64,000 bases of DNA from Candidatus Methanoplasma cognatum (GTDB lineage Archaea; Thermoplasmatota; Thermoplasmata; Methanomassiliicoccales; Methanomethylophilaceae), in contig WRLM01000001.1 in the NCBI GenBank assembly GCA_009777615.1, forward strand, positions 414,884 to 478,883. Direction: 5' to 3'. Made by a program: the position numbers and the translations under genes. Positions within the stretch are counted from its first letter, which is position 1. Every line of letters starts with the position of its first letter. Below, piece after piece: positions 9,101-18,200 of the stretch. Below the pieces are notes generated by a model. That model made no database searches, was not told the DNA's origin, and saw only the letters and a program-made list of their open reading frames with translations.

Positions 9101-9885
9101 TTGTCAGGATGATCAAAGAAGGTATGACACCAGAAGACGCTAAGAGCAATGCCTTGATCCGCGTGTTCGGAGAACCTGCCGGTACGCATGGCGCCGGAGT
9201 GAACATCCTCATAGAATCAAGAAAATGGGACAGTATAGACGATCTCGCACAGATCTACATCACCTGCGGATGCAGCGCATATGGGAGAAAGTGGAGGGGG
9301 GAGACGAAACCTGAACTGTTCAGGCATCGTCTTAATCAGTTGGATGTGGCCGTCAAGAACCAACCAGATCGTGAGATCGACCTGATTGACACGGATGACG
9401 GTTATGCGTACTTTGGCGGCATCAACGCGGTGGTGCGCAGCAGCGGAAGAGAGAAACCTTTGAACATAATCGGAGACAGCTCGGACCCCGACCGTTTGAA
9501 AATAAGAGATCTGGAGGGGGAGATCGCCTATATGATGAGATCCAGACTGCTCAATCCGAAGTGGGTGGAAGGCCTTAAAGACCATGGATTCGTCGGCGCT
9601 AACCTTATTGCCGTCAACATCAACCACGCATACGGGTGGGATGCCACTTCCGATGTTGTCGAAGACTGGATGTATGAGTCTCTGGCAAATCATTTCCTGT
9701 TCAATGAAGATAACCGTAAATGGATAGAGGAAAATAATCCATTGGCGCTGAGATGGATACTGGAAGATCTGCTGGAAGCAATTGCCCGCGGTCTTTGGGA
9801 GACAACTCCAGAAATGGAACAGAATCTCAAAGACCTATATCTTGAAACCGAGGCGGTCCTCGAAGAGGTCAATTCGAAGAAATGA
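6109..9885 (+). CDS. cobN: CobN/BchH-type chelatase large subunit
   Basis: This 1258-residue protein is full length for the CobN/Mg-chelatase H family, which inserts Co, Mg or another metal into tetrapyrroles. The conserved core motif is visible around residues 548-600: HVGTHGSCEWLPGKGNGMS, then a PDI..H.PHLYVYVIDDP segment and GIVAKRR. No ChlI/ChlD or CobS/CobT AAA+ partner is encoded in the window, so it either borrows partners from elsewhere or acts differently. It is divergent from the two binding-protein genes and shares their palindromic operator, which ties it functionally to the transporter and the fused NifH-like protein. ATG at 6109 is supported by GGTGAT eight bases upstream. The true metal and tetrapyrrole are unknown. 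Confidence 0.93.
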   Translation: MRTYENNITPGKELKIAYLTVGGTNLAPILGNISKETDVIPVKFLTFDSEDTIRDPIEFRELLRSVKNSDLLMIVMHGDPSTYKKFDELKAVLMEENINTFLLCQFEESMAENRPLFKGSDDEFRMMRKYIQLGGEANYKSLILYLLKIIGGTDVEVPEPYRNRAQGIYHPDFPRDVALEHYRASLDMNKPTVGILLPQGAWVRGSLEPYDLLIREIEKLGANTIPVFHIPTPSEITGSIGSIKIAEEYFKKDGKSIIGSLITPGGFSQLSLANPTDGSRDSVRFNFYQDLNVVSLQAISIFRPQDTWMKDEIGMEGGELAICVALPELDGMVTTVPFVFNEKDDEGKDYHSWRQDRIERIAGLAVEWARVGMVPVKDRKISILVNGSGSELGSAGGLDSFESIKNMMQMMADAGYTIDRVPQSGQEIIDEMTASLTNDLEWKNEEDIEEQAVEFLDNKKYLEWLNALAKVPRERMCRNWGDPPGHIMSHKGRFIIPGVINGNIYLGMEPIRGKHDKAEELIHDPHIVMPHQYLAYYKWIAQEFKTDLHIHVGTHGSCEWLPGKGNGMSEECFPDIMMQHMPHLYVYVIDDPSEGIVAKRRKNCALISHMMPSMTRAGTYDNLMELEAHIHDYLFCKSTYQHAKLPGIAETVYELIKELCMWKELKIEEGAPIEDVMGRIETIYDYISDLKDGLITDGLHILGHVPQGRHMEEMVYCLTRLRNGSMPSLRISVAESMGFDLDFLMDNYSSINATTGEVNGGIVNKVDEKTQELLFAMQEHNYSPKDCLDLVKDFCPDNNENVLRVTDFICNTVHPSILGMVEELTNGLNGMGGGYVPPGPSGAPTRGNAHLLPTGKNYYSLDPETVPTQPSWKVGVKMADQMIERYISDEGTYPENIGIVVWSIDTMKTGGDDIAYILYLMGVRPIWGSTGGKIVGLEVMSHEELKRPRIDVTVRISSLMRDTFPNLFQLIDEAVEMVAELDEDEEKNFIKKHLQSDIVRMIKEGMTPEDAKSNALIRVFGEPAGTHGAGVNILIESRKWDSIDDLAQIYITCGCSAYGRKWRGETKPELFRHRLNQLDVAVKNQPDREIDLIDTDDGYAYFGGINAVVRSSGREKPLNIIGDSSDPDRLKIRDLEGEIAYMMRSRLLNPKWVEGLKDHGFVGANLIAVNINHAYGWDATSDVVEDWMYESLANHFLFNEDNRKWIEENNPLALRWILEDLLEAIARGLWETTPEMEQNLKDLYLETEAVLEEVNSKK

Positions 9886-9916
9886 ATGCAAACCAAATGG
9901 CCGTTAAAACAATGAC

Positions 9917-10081
9917 ATGATGCAACTCTGCGAATACTGCGGGAGAAAATGCCAGAGGGGACAAGATATTTCGCACTTTGTCAATTCCGATGAAGGGAGG
10001 GCCGCCAGTCTCCTCCTAGGGCGGGACATTTCATCACCGGGCATCTTTGATGAGGGACGCCACCCCCTCTTACCTGCGTGA
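9917..10081 (+). CDS. Possible 54-residue zinc-finger-like microprotein (doubtful)
   Basis: A short open frame after cobN starts MMQLCEYCGRKCQRG and so has a CxxC...C cluster near its N-terminus. There is no clear ribosome site, the rest of the protein is low in recognisable structure, and nothing else in this 256-bp gap is convincing. It could equally be non-coding. The end of the gap also holds a CTGCGT/ACGCAG inverted repeat (10074-10102). Confidence 0.15.
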   Translation: MMQLCEYCGRKCQRGQDISHFVNSDEGRAASLLLGRDISSPGIFDEGRHPLLPA

Positions 10082-10141
10082 TGTGATCGACCAAAGACGC
10101 AGTTCTTATTAAGCGAATCGAGGGTTAAAAATCTTTTTGCG

Positions 10142-10801
10142 TTACCGCATCCGCTCTGCCCGCCTTTTATTTTTGTCCTTCTCTTCAAAAAGATATTGTT
10201 CCGGCCTCATTATCTTTGCTTTTATGCCCTCTACGTCGGTAAAATCGTCATCAAGCGTCACGAGTATAACTGAGTCGGTCATCTCCACAGAATAAAGAAT
10301 CTTCAAGTCATCAAGGTCGCGCACCTTGTATTTTTTCATAAGTTCCTCGGTGGAGGGAACTGGCGATATGTCAATTATCTTCGGGGAGACATCTCTGAGT
10401 TTCATCGACATATTCTCTTTCGTAGTTCTTGATTTCCGTTTATCTGTATATCTTAAACACTCGTCAAATATTACATCGGTGAGCATCAGTCTGTCGTCGG
10501 TCACACTCTTGGTGACAACCTTCTTGACGGTGGTATCATTGTGTTTTGATATGACATAGGATATTAGGACGCTCGAATCAAGAGTTACATTCCGTTTGGT
10601 GTCCCCTATACGTTTATCGACGTTTTCTTTCCTGCGGAACATCCTGCTGAGCTTCGATGGCAGGTAAGCCCAAAATCCTTTCCTGCTGAGATAGGGGGAG
10701 GCCCCCCTCCTGCGGAACGCCCCACGGATCTTCGATGGCCGGGAATCTTTGAATCTTCCATCCTTGTCTTGCTTGGCCTCCATGCCGGTCTCCCCCCTCA
10801 A
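10142..10801 (-). CDS. PIN-domain protein with basic N-terminal extension
   Basis: The 219-residue frame has a PIN-like nuclease domain from about residue 70. Acidic positions expected for PIN metal binding are visible: Asp75 in VTLDSSVLI, a DE pair in IFDECLRY, the run RDLDDLKIL, and VTLDDDF near the end. PIN domains are typically RNases of toxin-antitoxin pairs or RNA processing. No antitoxin-like small gene is adjacent. The first 60 residues are very basic and contain a near-duplicated segment (PSKIRGAFRRR, then PSKLSRMFRRK), mirrored by a 75-bp near-repeat in the DNA. Translation could instead start at a later Met (residue 7 or 54). The fold call is good; calling it a toxin would be a guess. 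Confidence 0.75.
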   Translation of the reverse strand: MRGETGMEAKQDKDGRFKDSRPSKIRGAFRRRGASPYLSRKGFWAYLPSKLSRMFRRKENVDKRIGDTKRNVTLDSSVLISYVISKHNDTTVKKVVTKSVTDDRLMLTDVIFDECLRYTDKRKSRTTKENMSMKLRDVSPKIIDISPVPSTEELMKKYKVRDLDDLKILYSVEMTDSVILVTLDDDFTDVEGIKAKIMRPEQYLFEEKDKNKRRAERMR

Positions 10802-10932
10802 ATAGTATCCTGACTGCTTCCGGTTGGTCTACCGGTTGACCGCCAAGTCTATTATCTCCGTATCGCTGGTCATGACAGGGTCTGATAGTCCGGAGGATGT
10901 GGCTGTGTCCGGCATCATGCGGCGTTTTCCAC

Positions 10933-10952
10933 AGGACATCGCCGGATGTCCT
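10933..10952 (-). terminator. Hairpin just after the lamin-tail protein gene
   Basis: AGGACATC-GCCG-GATGTCCT is a perfect 8-bp stem with a 4-base loop, starting 8 bases after the minus-strand stop codon. No T-run follows, so it may stabilise the 3' end rather than terminate. Confidence 0.3.
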
Positions 10953-10959
10953 CTTGGCA

Positions 10960-13900
10960 TTATGCAGATGTGAACACCGCCTTCATCAGCCAGAGGTCGG
11001 AGTCTAGATATTCATCCGCGTTCAGAACCGCAGGAAGCAACATACTCGGGCAGTCCATTATGAGCACTCCGGCGGTGACCTTCCATGTTCCCAGGTCGGA
11101 TCCGACCAGTCTGCACAGTCCCGCCACGTTGGTATCCACATGGATACCGATCCTGGTCTCGGGGTAGGGGTCCAGGAACTTCAGATAGAACGGCGTGGTC
11201 AGCCCGGCGTAGAACGTCATCCCAAGATATAGGTGGTCTGCAAAGACCTCTTTCGGCGCGATGCCGTACGGATTCTCGATGTTGAGGAATATCGATTCTA
11301 TCTCTCCGACCAGGTACTTCAATCCCTCCTCTATGAAATCGGAATCGATGGACAATGCGATGCGGACCCCCGTACATACGGTGGACGTATAATCGGTGAC
11401 ATCCAGCGACACGAACACCGAAGCTTCGACGACACAGGCGGCCAGCATCCCTATCCTCTCTTCGATGGCATCAGTTACCGCTGCCGTTAAGAAATCGGAA
11501 AGGTCGTCCGTGCTTTTTAGGGACCCTATGCTGTCCAGGACCTTGGTGGCCGAATCGTACAGTATGTTGAGCATGTGCACCTTCGCCGTACTCCCGCTGA
11601 ATATCCCGCCACAGTTGGGCGATCCGGGGGTGCCTTTGGCGAACGTCCATTCCTTCGCGCCGTCCGCCACCCTCTGCCATGTGAAGTCATCGTTCTTGGA
11701 GTCCTTCTTGACCGGCGTCCTGTCGACCTCCTTTCCCTCAGGGGATACCAGCATCACGCATTCGCCCTCGGAGATGAGCGCGGAGCCGTCGTTGTTGAGG
11801 AAAGCCCCGGAAAGGAGTATGACCGCTCTTTCTCCCGGCGATAATGCGAGGTCCGTTATCGTGTGGACCTTTGTTTCGGGGTTGGATCCCGCGCTGATGG
11901 TGTAGCCGCTCAAGTCCATACGGTGCGGTGTCGCGTTGTAAAGCTCCACCCATTCATTGTCCCTGTCCGTCCCTGGAGGGTTAAGCTCGAACTCGTTGAT
12001 CAGTATCCCCGTTTCATAGGGGATGCTGTACTTCAGCTCTATGCCGGCGTCGATCGACCCCTTGAGGCCCGGCACGGGGAGAGGTATGTTCGAAAGCACC
12101 GCCGCTACCGGCGGTATGTCGCTGAGGGAGAACTCCAGGTGGTGGTACTGGACAAGGTCCGGGAGGATAATGTCGAACCTAACTCCGGACACGACCCCGT
12201 TCAATGAGATCATGTGGTCCGTCGTCTTCATGAGCGGGTCTATTTCGGCGGCGGCATACCAATCGCTGCCTCTGATCTCGGCGGCGCCAGTGAGCAGTAT
12301 CTCCCCGCCGCCTGAACCTCTCTGTTTGATTGAGACCGAACCAGATATACTGAGATTGTTGAGCGAGCACCCCATGGTCATGGTCAGAAGGGTCTTCATA
12401 TCGTCCCCGGATGAGGGGAGGTTCGTTGCCAGCGATATCGTGAATCCCATGTAAGAGAAGCTGACGGAATGTTTCGCCCCCCCGAGGCTGTTATTGACTG
12501 CGTTCACCACCCCTTCCAGAACACTACCGAACAGTTTGACAAGCTGCCCCTCGACGAATTCGGCCAGAAGTCTGAGGGACTCCATCAGCACGTTGTAGAG
12601 CTTCTCCACGACGGCCGCATAATATTTTGCGAATTCGATCAGCCCGGTGCCTAAGATCAGGATGGCGTCCATGATCATTGACATCACCTTGCGCAGAGGT
12701 TCAAGGAGCGGCGCGAGAAGCCCGATGAGGGCGTTCCAGGCGTCTCCCAGAAGGGTGTTGCTGGGCGTATAGCCCTTGACCCCCGAAAGCTCCCATCCGC
12801 TTGCTACGATGATCTTCAGTTCCATACTTACTTTTGAAGAGCCTTTGAACACGGAATCGCAGATCCCCATTGCGTCCGTGACCGTCCCGGAGCTTTTCAC
12901 AGTGTATTCTACGCTGTCCTCAACGGTTACCGAGAATGCGGCGGAGTATGATGCGCCGCTGTTCTCGCTGAATCCGACGTAATGCACGCAATCTTTGAGA
13001 TTATCGTTCGGCCCTTTGACGCTCACACTGGGCGACGATGAGGAAGATATGGTCAATCTCTCGACGGTGGTGTTCCCGCCCGCTCCGGTGAAGGTGAAGG
13101 AGCCGGTACCGGGAAGATCGATAGGCCCGCTGTATGCGTTGATGTTCGTGTTCTCCACAGCTTCGGAGCAAAGCATTCTGATCCTCTCCGGAACGTTCGT
13201 CGAAGTATCCATAAAAAAGATCCCCGCCTCGAATATGAGAGTGCAGATCTTTTTGACGAGACCGGGATTCCCGCCAGGTACGTCGGTCAGCGCGTTCAGG
13301 CCGTTCAGGCACCCGTCGACGGCGCTCTCGTAATCGGCTATCGCTTTTCTGACCCCGGCGGAGTCCATGAGGATCCCGGCGGCCGTGTTCATGTCGCCGT
13401 CGCCGTATTCGATCTCCGCATCCCCGAAATACTGGGCCAGAGCCGATACCACGGAGGATCTGATGTTCTCTCTGAAGGTCTCGACGCCGTATATCTCGCT
13501 GCGGTCATCGGATATCGTCTTATAGATGGCGGCGTAGAAGGGATCGGAGATCCTCTGGTATGTTATTGCGGAGGTCATTATCCTCTCCACCTCCGTATCT
13601 CCTTTGTTCAGGGCAAGGTCCACCGCTTTGTTTATTGTCTCCATGAATGCCTCGCCGTCCGCCGGATCGACTGGTATCCGTATGGTGCCGAGCGCTTTCG
13701 ATTCCCCTATGCTGACAGCCGCGGAATTGATGACGTTCCTCATCCATTCCCTTATCTCGTTGGTCTCCGCCCTGTAGTGGCTTTTGAATTTCGATATCCC
13801 TTCCCACCCCATCAGGTCGACGGAGGGGTAGCCGGAAGTGATGGACAAAGAAGATATCCTGACCGTTCTGCCGCCGATAACGACGTCGGCGTCTGAGGTC

Positions 13901-15018
13901 ATTATCGACGCCGTCCTTCCGGTGTAGAGGCGGCTGTACATATCGACGTCCAACCCGTTATCCCTCATAACCTGCTCAATATACGGCGCGGCCGAGAATT
14001 CATTCTTACCGGTGAAGAACCCTTTCAGAGAATCCCAAGCGTTCTTCAGGCCGTCCGCGACCCAATCCATCAGATCTATGACGCGGTTGCCGTAGAGATA
14101 GTCGAACCATTGCAGCGCCAGATCGTCTGCTATGGAAATGAGTGCCTGAGAATATACTGCGGAAAGGTCTATCTCCACGTACCCGTCCTTTGAAACCAAG
14201 ATGTCCGCGAGGTCGATCCGCTCAAGGTCCGCGTCAATGCCCTCCGAAGGGCAGCGGAACACAAGAAGCTCAAGCACCTTCATTGAACTTTCATAAGCGG
14301 ACACGACGTCCGCAGAAGTTAAGATGGACATGGTCCCCATACTTCCGTATTCTGCGAGCGCGCCGTATCCGTTCAGAACTCTGTACTGAGCGAGGGCGGT
14401 CAGCTGGTGGGTCATCATCTGCGAGAGGGCGGAGCCTTCGCCGGAGATCATTATGTCAAAAAGCGACCCCTTCTCCGCCGCTAAGGGAAGGGCGCATGTG
14501 CCGTCGGTCGATATCGCCGTGGTCTTCACCGATGTTCCGGATCCGCAGATGAACCTTGCCGTGTAGTGCCCCGTTGCTCTGAGGTAAGAGGGTATGAAAC
14601 CGTCCGTGAAAGCGTCGGAGGAGACCAGCTTGAGCGGCTCCGCCTCCAGAACGAAGTCGTAACTTATGATGGTGACCGACACGCCCCTGTCAGCGCTGGG
14701 GTAGTTGGTCTTCATCCATTCATCGGACCGTTCTTTGAACGTTTCAGCTCTCTTTTCGATGGACCCTCCGTTAAGGTCGGTGCTGATGTCGAATATCAGC
14801 TCTCCCAGCCCTCTTTCTATGGACATCCTTGTGCTTTCTATCGCCGAATCCAGAGAATCCAGCTCTGTTATGATGTTTTCCGCCGTCTCTTCGACGTCCT
14901 TCGCCTGCGAGACCATCACCGCATAAGCGGACCCGATGATCAGCAGCACCACTCCTATCACGACGAACGGCATGTTGCCGTCCTTCGACTTTTTGATCCC
15001 TTTGATGTGTCGATCCAT
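10960..15018 (-). CDS. Giant membrane-anchored surface protein with lamin-tail domain
   Basis: This 1352-residue protein has one N-terminal transmembrane anchor (about residues 17-36, after a Lys-rich start), and the rest is probably outside the cell. Much of the body is unrecognised, with amphipathic helices around residues 770-830. Residues 1005-1136 form a lamin-tail domain (LTD): INEFELNPPG opening, NEWVELYNAT, LSGYTI, LSPGERAVILLSG and the ending KGTPGSPN. LTDs occur in many secreted prokaryotic proteins and are thought to mediate binding, sometimes next to nucleases. No nuclease motif is evident here. A TATA-like element (about 15048-15056) lies only some 30 bp from the ATG, so the transcript may be almost leaderless. 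It is divergent from the next adhesin gene. Confidence 0.85.
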   Translation of the reverse strand: MDRHIKGIKKSKDGNMPFVVIGVVLLIIGSAYAVMVSQAKDVEETAENIITELDSLDSAIESTRMSIERGLGELIFDISTDLNGGSIEKRAETFKERSDEWMKTNYPSADRGVSVTIISYDFVLEAEPLKLVSSDAFTDGFIPSYLRATGHYTARFICGSGTSVKTTAISTDGTCALPLAAEKGSLFDIMISGEGSALSQMMTHQLTALAQYRVLNGYGALAEYGSMGTMSILTSADVVSAYESSMKVLELLVFRCPSEGIDADLERIDLADILVSKDGYVEIDLSAVYSQALISIADDLALQWFDYLYGNRVIDLMDWVADGLKNAWDSLKGFFTGKNEFSAAPYIEQVMRDNGLDVDMYSRLYTGRTASIMTSDADVVIGGRTVRISSLSITSGYPSVDLMGWEGISKFKSHYRAETNEIREWMRNVINSAAVSIGESKALGTIRIPVDPADGEAFMETINKAVDLALNKGDTEVERIMTSAITYQRISDPFYAAIYKTISDDRSEIYGVETFRENIRSSVVSALAQYFGDAEIEYGDGDMNTAAGILMDSAGVRKAIADYESAVDGCLNGLNALTDVPGGNPGLVKKICTLIFEAGIFFMDTSTNVPERIRMLCSEAVENTNINAYSGPIDLPGTGSFTFTGAGGNTTVERLTISSSSSPSVSVKGPNDNLKDCVHYVGFSENSGASYSAAFSVTVEDSVEYTVKSSGTVTDAMGICDSVFKGSSKVSMELKIIVASGWELSGVKGYTPSNTLLGDAWNALIGLLAPLLEPLRKVMSMIMDAILILGTGLIEFAKYYAAVVEKLYNVLMESLRLLAEFVEGQLVKLFGSVLEGVVNAVNNSLGGAKHSVSFSYMGFTISLATNLPSSGDDMKTLLTMTMGCSLNNLSISGSVSIKQRGSGGGEILLTGAAEIRGSDWYAAAEIDPLMKTTDHMISLNGVVSGVRFDIILPDLVQYHHLEFSLSDIPPVAAVLSNIPLPVPGLKGSIDAGIELKYSIPYETGILINEFELNPPGTDRDNEWVELYNATPHRMDLSGYTISAGSNPETKVHTITDLALSPGERAVILLSGAFLNNDGSALISEGECVMLVSPEGKEVDRTPVKKDSKNDDFTWQRVADGAKEWTFAKGTPGSPNCGGIFSGSTAKVHMLNILYDSATKVLDSIGSLKSTDDLSDFLTAAVTDAIEERIGMLAACVVEASVFVSLDVTDYTSTVCTGVRIALSIDSDFIEEGLKYLVGEIESIFLNIENPYGIAPKEVFADHLYLGMTFYAGLTTPFYLKFLDPYPETRIGIHVDTNVAGLCRLVGSDLGTWKVTAGVLIMDCPSMLLPAVLNADEYLDSDLWLMKAVFTSA

Positions 15019-15103
15019 GTTATCTGAATGAATATTTCCGGGAGCCTTGATATAAGGGGAGAATTACAGTTAGTGAGGTAATACCCCTGAGCTGCGCGGG
15101 AAT

Positions 15104-15114
15104 GGGGGGGGGGG
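15104..15114. repeat. 11-G homopolymer in divergent surface-gene promoter region
   Basis: A run of eleven G lies in the 269-bp gap between two divergent surface-protein genes. It sits about 50 bp beyond the TATA-like element of the minus-strand gene and 120 bp before the plus-strand one. Such tracts can vary in length by slippage. A sequencing artefact is also possible. Confidence 0.8.
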
Positions 15115-15231
15115 AAACACAGTATGAGATGGTTCTCAAAGCATTCGGTCGTCCGACATCATGAGACTGTGACGATCAGTCCGAAAAGGTATGAGACGCG
15201 ATACACAGAGCCGCCGCGGACTCCCGGATGC

Positions 15232-15240
15232 AATATATAA
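15232..15240 (+). promoter_or_regulatory. Probable TATA box of the Gly-rich adhesin gene
   Basis: AATATATAA lies 48 bp before the ATG at 15288. It is followed by TCCAAT, so 11 bases match the right half of the cobN operator, but the left arm is missing. AGAAGG at 15275-15280 would be the ribosome site. Confidence 0.45.
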
Positions 15241-15287
15241 TCCAATAAATAGATAGATGTGCTACATAGTAAAAAGAAGGCTCACCC

Positions 15288-18200
15288 ATGCAGACAAAGA
15301 TAAAAACCAGAACCGCAGCGGCGGCCGGAGGAGGCCGAACCGTCACCGCGGCAGCACTGGCGCTGGCACTGTTCGCGATAACGGTGCTGGCGCTATTCCT
15401 GCCGGCTACGGATTCGGCACATCCCGAGACCGACGTTCCCTATCTAGACGAAAACGGGGAGACGAAATACCACGATGTGACCGTACTTACTTCAAGCAGC
15501 GATTTCAGCAGTATGAGTTACACTTTGTCAAGCGGCTGGTATCTTATCAGGGGCAGCATCAGCCTTACGGGCGGAAACACTGTTTACATCAATGGCGACG
15601 TACACCTGATCCTCGAGGACGGCAGTGACTTTACTACGCGCAGCGATAACAGCGGCATCAATGTCATCGGAACGAACAGCCTGACGATTTACTCCCAATC
15701 TGCGGATGACGCTACGATGGGCAAACTCACAGCCCGATCCACCCAGTCCTCACCCGGCATCGGCGGTGTCGGTGCGGGCATCGGCGGCGGCTGGAGCGGC
15801 GCATACAACAGCGCAGGAGGCGTCGGCGAGGACTGCGGCACAGTAACCATCAACGGCGGAATTATCACGGCCACTTCCGGCAACGGCGCGGGAATCGGCG
15901 GCGGCTACGGCAGCAGCGGCAGCAGCGGCGGCGATGCCGGCAACGGCGGCATTGTCACCATCAACGGCGGCATTGTCACCGCCACAGGCGGCAACGGCGC
16001 GGGCATCGGAGGCGGCAATGGCAACTACACCAACGGCGGTAACGGCGGCATACTCACAGTCAACGGCGGCACAGTAAATGCACAATCCGCGTACAGCGCG
16101 GGCATCGGCGGTGGGCGGCACGGCGGCAGTCTCGGCGCGGGCGCCGCCGGCGGCACGGTCACAATCAACAACGGCACAGTCATCGCCAATTCCGCTTCCG
16201 GCGTTGGCATCGGCGGCGGCGGTTACGGCGGTCAAGGCGGCCCCGGCGGCACGATCACGATCAACAACGGCACAGTCATCGCCACTTCCGATGACGGCGT
16301 AGGTATCGGAGGCGGCAGTTACGGCGGCACGATAATCGTTAATGACGGTATAATAAGAGTCGATTCCTTAGGCACAGGCGGCGGCATTCATGGTGCCGGC
16401 GGTCAAGGCGGCACGGTAACCATCAACGGCGGCACGATCGAAGCCGATTCCATTGGAGACGGCGGCACAAGCGCTTATTCATATATCAACGGCAACGGCG
16501 GCACGATCACCATCAACGGCGGTACCGTCGAAGCCAATACCATTGGCACAGGCGGCAACAGCAGCGGCGACCGCAACGCCGGCACCGGCGGTAACGGCGG
16601 CACTGTGATCATCACCGGCGGCACCGTCGAAGCCAATTTCATCGGCACCGGCGGTAACGGCGGCGGCACCGGCCCCGGCATTGGCGGCGGTAACGGCGGT
16701 AACGGCGGCACGGTCACCATCACCGGCGGCACCGTCGAAGCCGACTCCGTTGCAGACGGAGGTAACGGCGGCAGCGGTTACTACTACGACGGCGGCGATG
16801 CGGGCAACGGCGGCACGGTCACTATCGCCGGCGGCGTCGTCAAAACCAGATCCATCATTGCCGGAGGTAACGGCGGCCTCACCACCGTCATTCCGGGCAA
16901 CGGCGGCGATGCGGGCAACGGCGGCAATATCATGATCACCGGCGGCACCGTCGAAGCCAATTCCATCGGTCGTGGCGGCACCGGCGGCAGCGGCACTGTC
17001 CATGGCATCGACGGCATAGCCGGCGACGCTGTGGTCACCGGCGGCAGCACCAACGCCGATATACAAGGCATACCAACGAATGATCAGTTGCCTAAAGAAC
17101 CGGTCTATCTTACAACGGTCATATTGCCCACCCCGAACACCGCAGTGACCATGTGTGCGGTTACCATTCTGCCGGGCAACCTCACGTATGTTTATGGGTT
17201 CCAAGACGTCGTGACAGACGATGATGGGAAGATATACCTCTGGTTGCCTGAGAGCGGGATCGGCGAAAGAACAAAAATAACTCTGACCGCCGGCGGAGAG
17301 ACACGCAGCGGAAACCTCACCGTCAGAGATGGGGCCGGCAGTCCCAACGTGCTCAATCTGGATTATACTCTGATCAACGGCGTGCGGTATATTCTGCCGG
17401 ACGGGACCCAGGGCACCCGGGACAACGTGATGGAGCTTACTGGCGCAGCTTATTTCGGGACGGATGTTTCCGGCGGTTATATGCTTGAAGACATCGGTCC
17501 GAGCGGAGGATGGTTCATCATCACCGATGACATCGATATTGGAGCGGGCAATGCTCTGAACATTTCTGGAGACATATATCTCATCGTCGGCGCCGGCTGC
17601 ACACTGAGCGTTGCCAAGGGTGTGACCGTCGGATCCGGAAGTACTTTCTGTCTCTATACAGAGGACCCAGATTTTTCGGCGACCGGCACTGTTTACGGTA
17701 TACTCAGTGTCGCCGATAACATCGGCGTAGCTTTTGCAGGAGGAACATTCACCAACACGGCCACTATAATCTCTGTTATGCGGAGCGGAGTCATTCCCAC
17801 CAATACGGCCGCCATCATCAACGGCGTCACAGGCACGATCAGAGGAGACGAGCACGGTGTCCGGCTTGACATGGGCGGCACCATCACCAACTCCGGCCTG
17901 ATTGAAGGGACGAATTATGCCGGCATCCTTTCCGTAGGCGTTGCCCACGTAACTAACAACCCCGGCGGCACGATCAGAGGAGGCAGCAAAGGCATCGAAC
18001 TCAGCACAGGCGGCACGGTCACCAATGCCGCCACCGCCGTCATCACCGGCGCAGGCGGAGTGTACATCGGAGACTTTGATGGCTTCGACGGAACATCAGG
18101 CGATGTCTTTACCAACTCCGGCCTTATCGAAGGCACGTCCGGAAACGGTGTACAAATCGCAGACGGAACCGATATCTTGGTCACCAACTCCGGCGCCGGG

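Noticed and set aside
9904..10188. Minus-strand 94-residue frame after cobN
   Set aside because: Basic, low-complexity product with no start signals, overlapping the PIN gene end.
15229..15246. Fourth copy of the TTGGAT palindrome before the Gly-rich adhesin
   Set aside because: Only the right half matches (ATATAATCCAA). The left arm is absent, so it is more likely just a TATA box.
16000..17000. CRISPR-like regular repeats
   Set aside because: The repeats are in-frame coding units of variable length with no spacer pattern, and no cas genes are in the window.
15750..17948. Long minus-strand frames rich in Ala, Asp and Val inside the Gly-rich adhesin
   Set aside because: They are shadows of the GGC-rich repeat DNA. 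The plus frame has a signal segment and domain structure.
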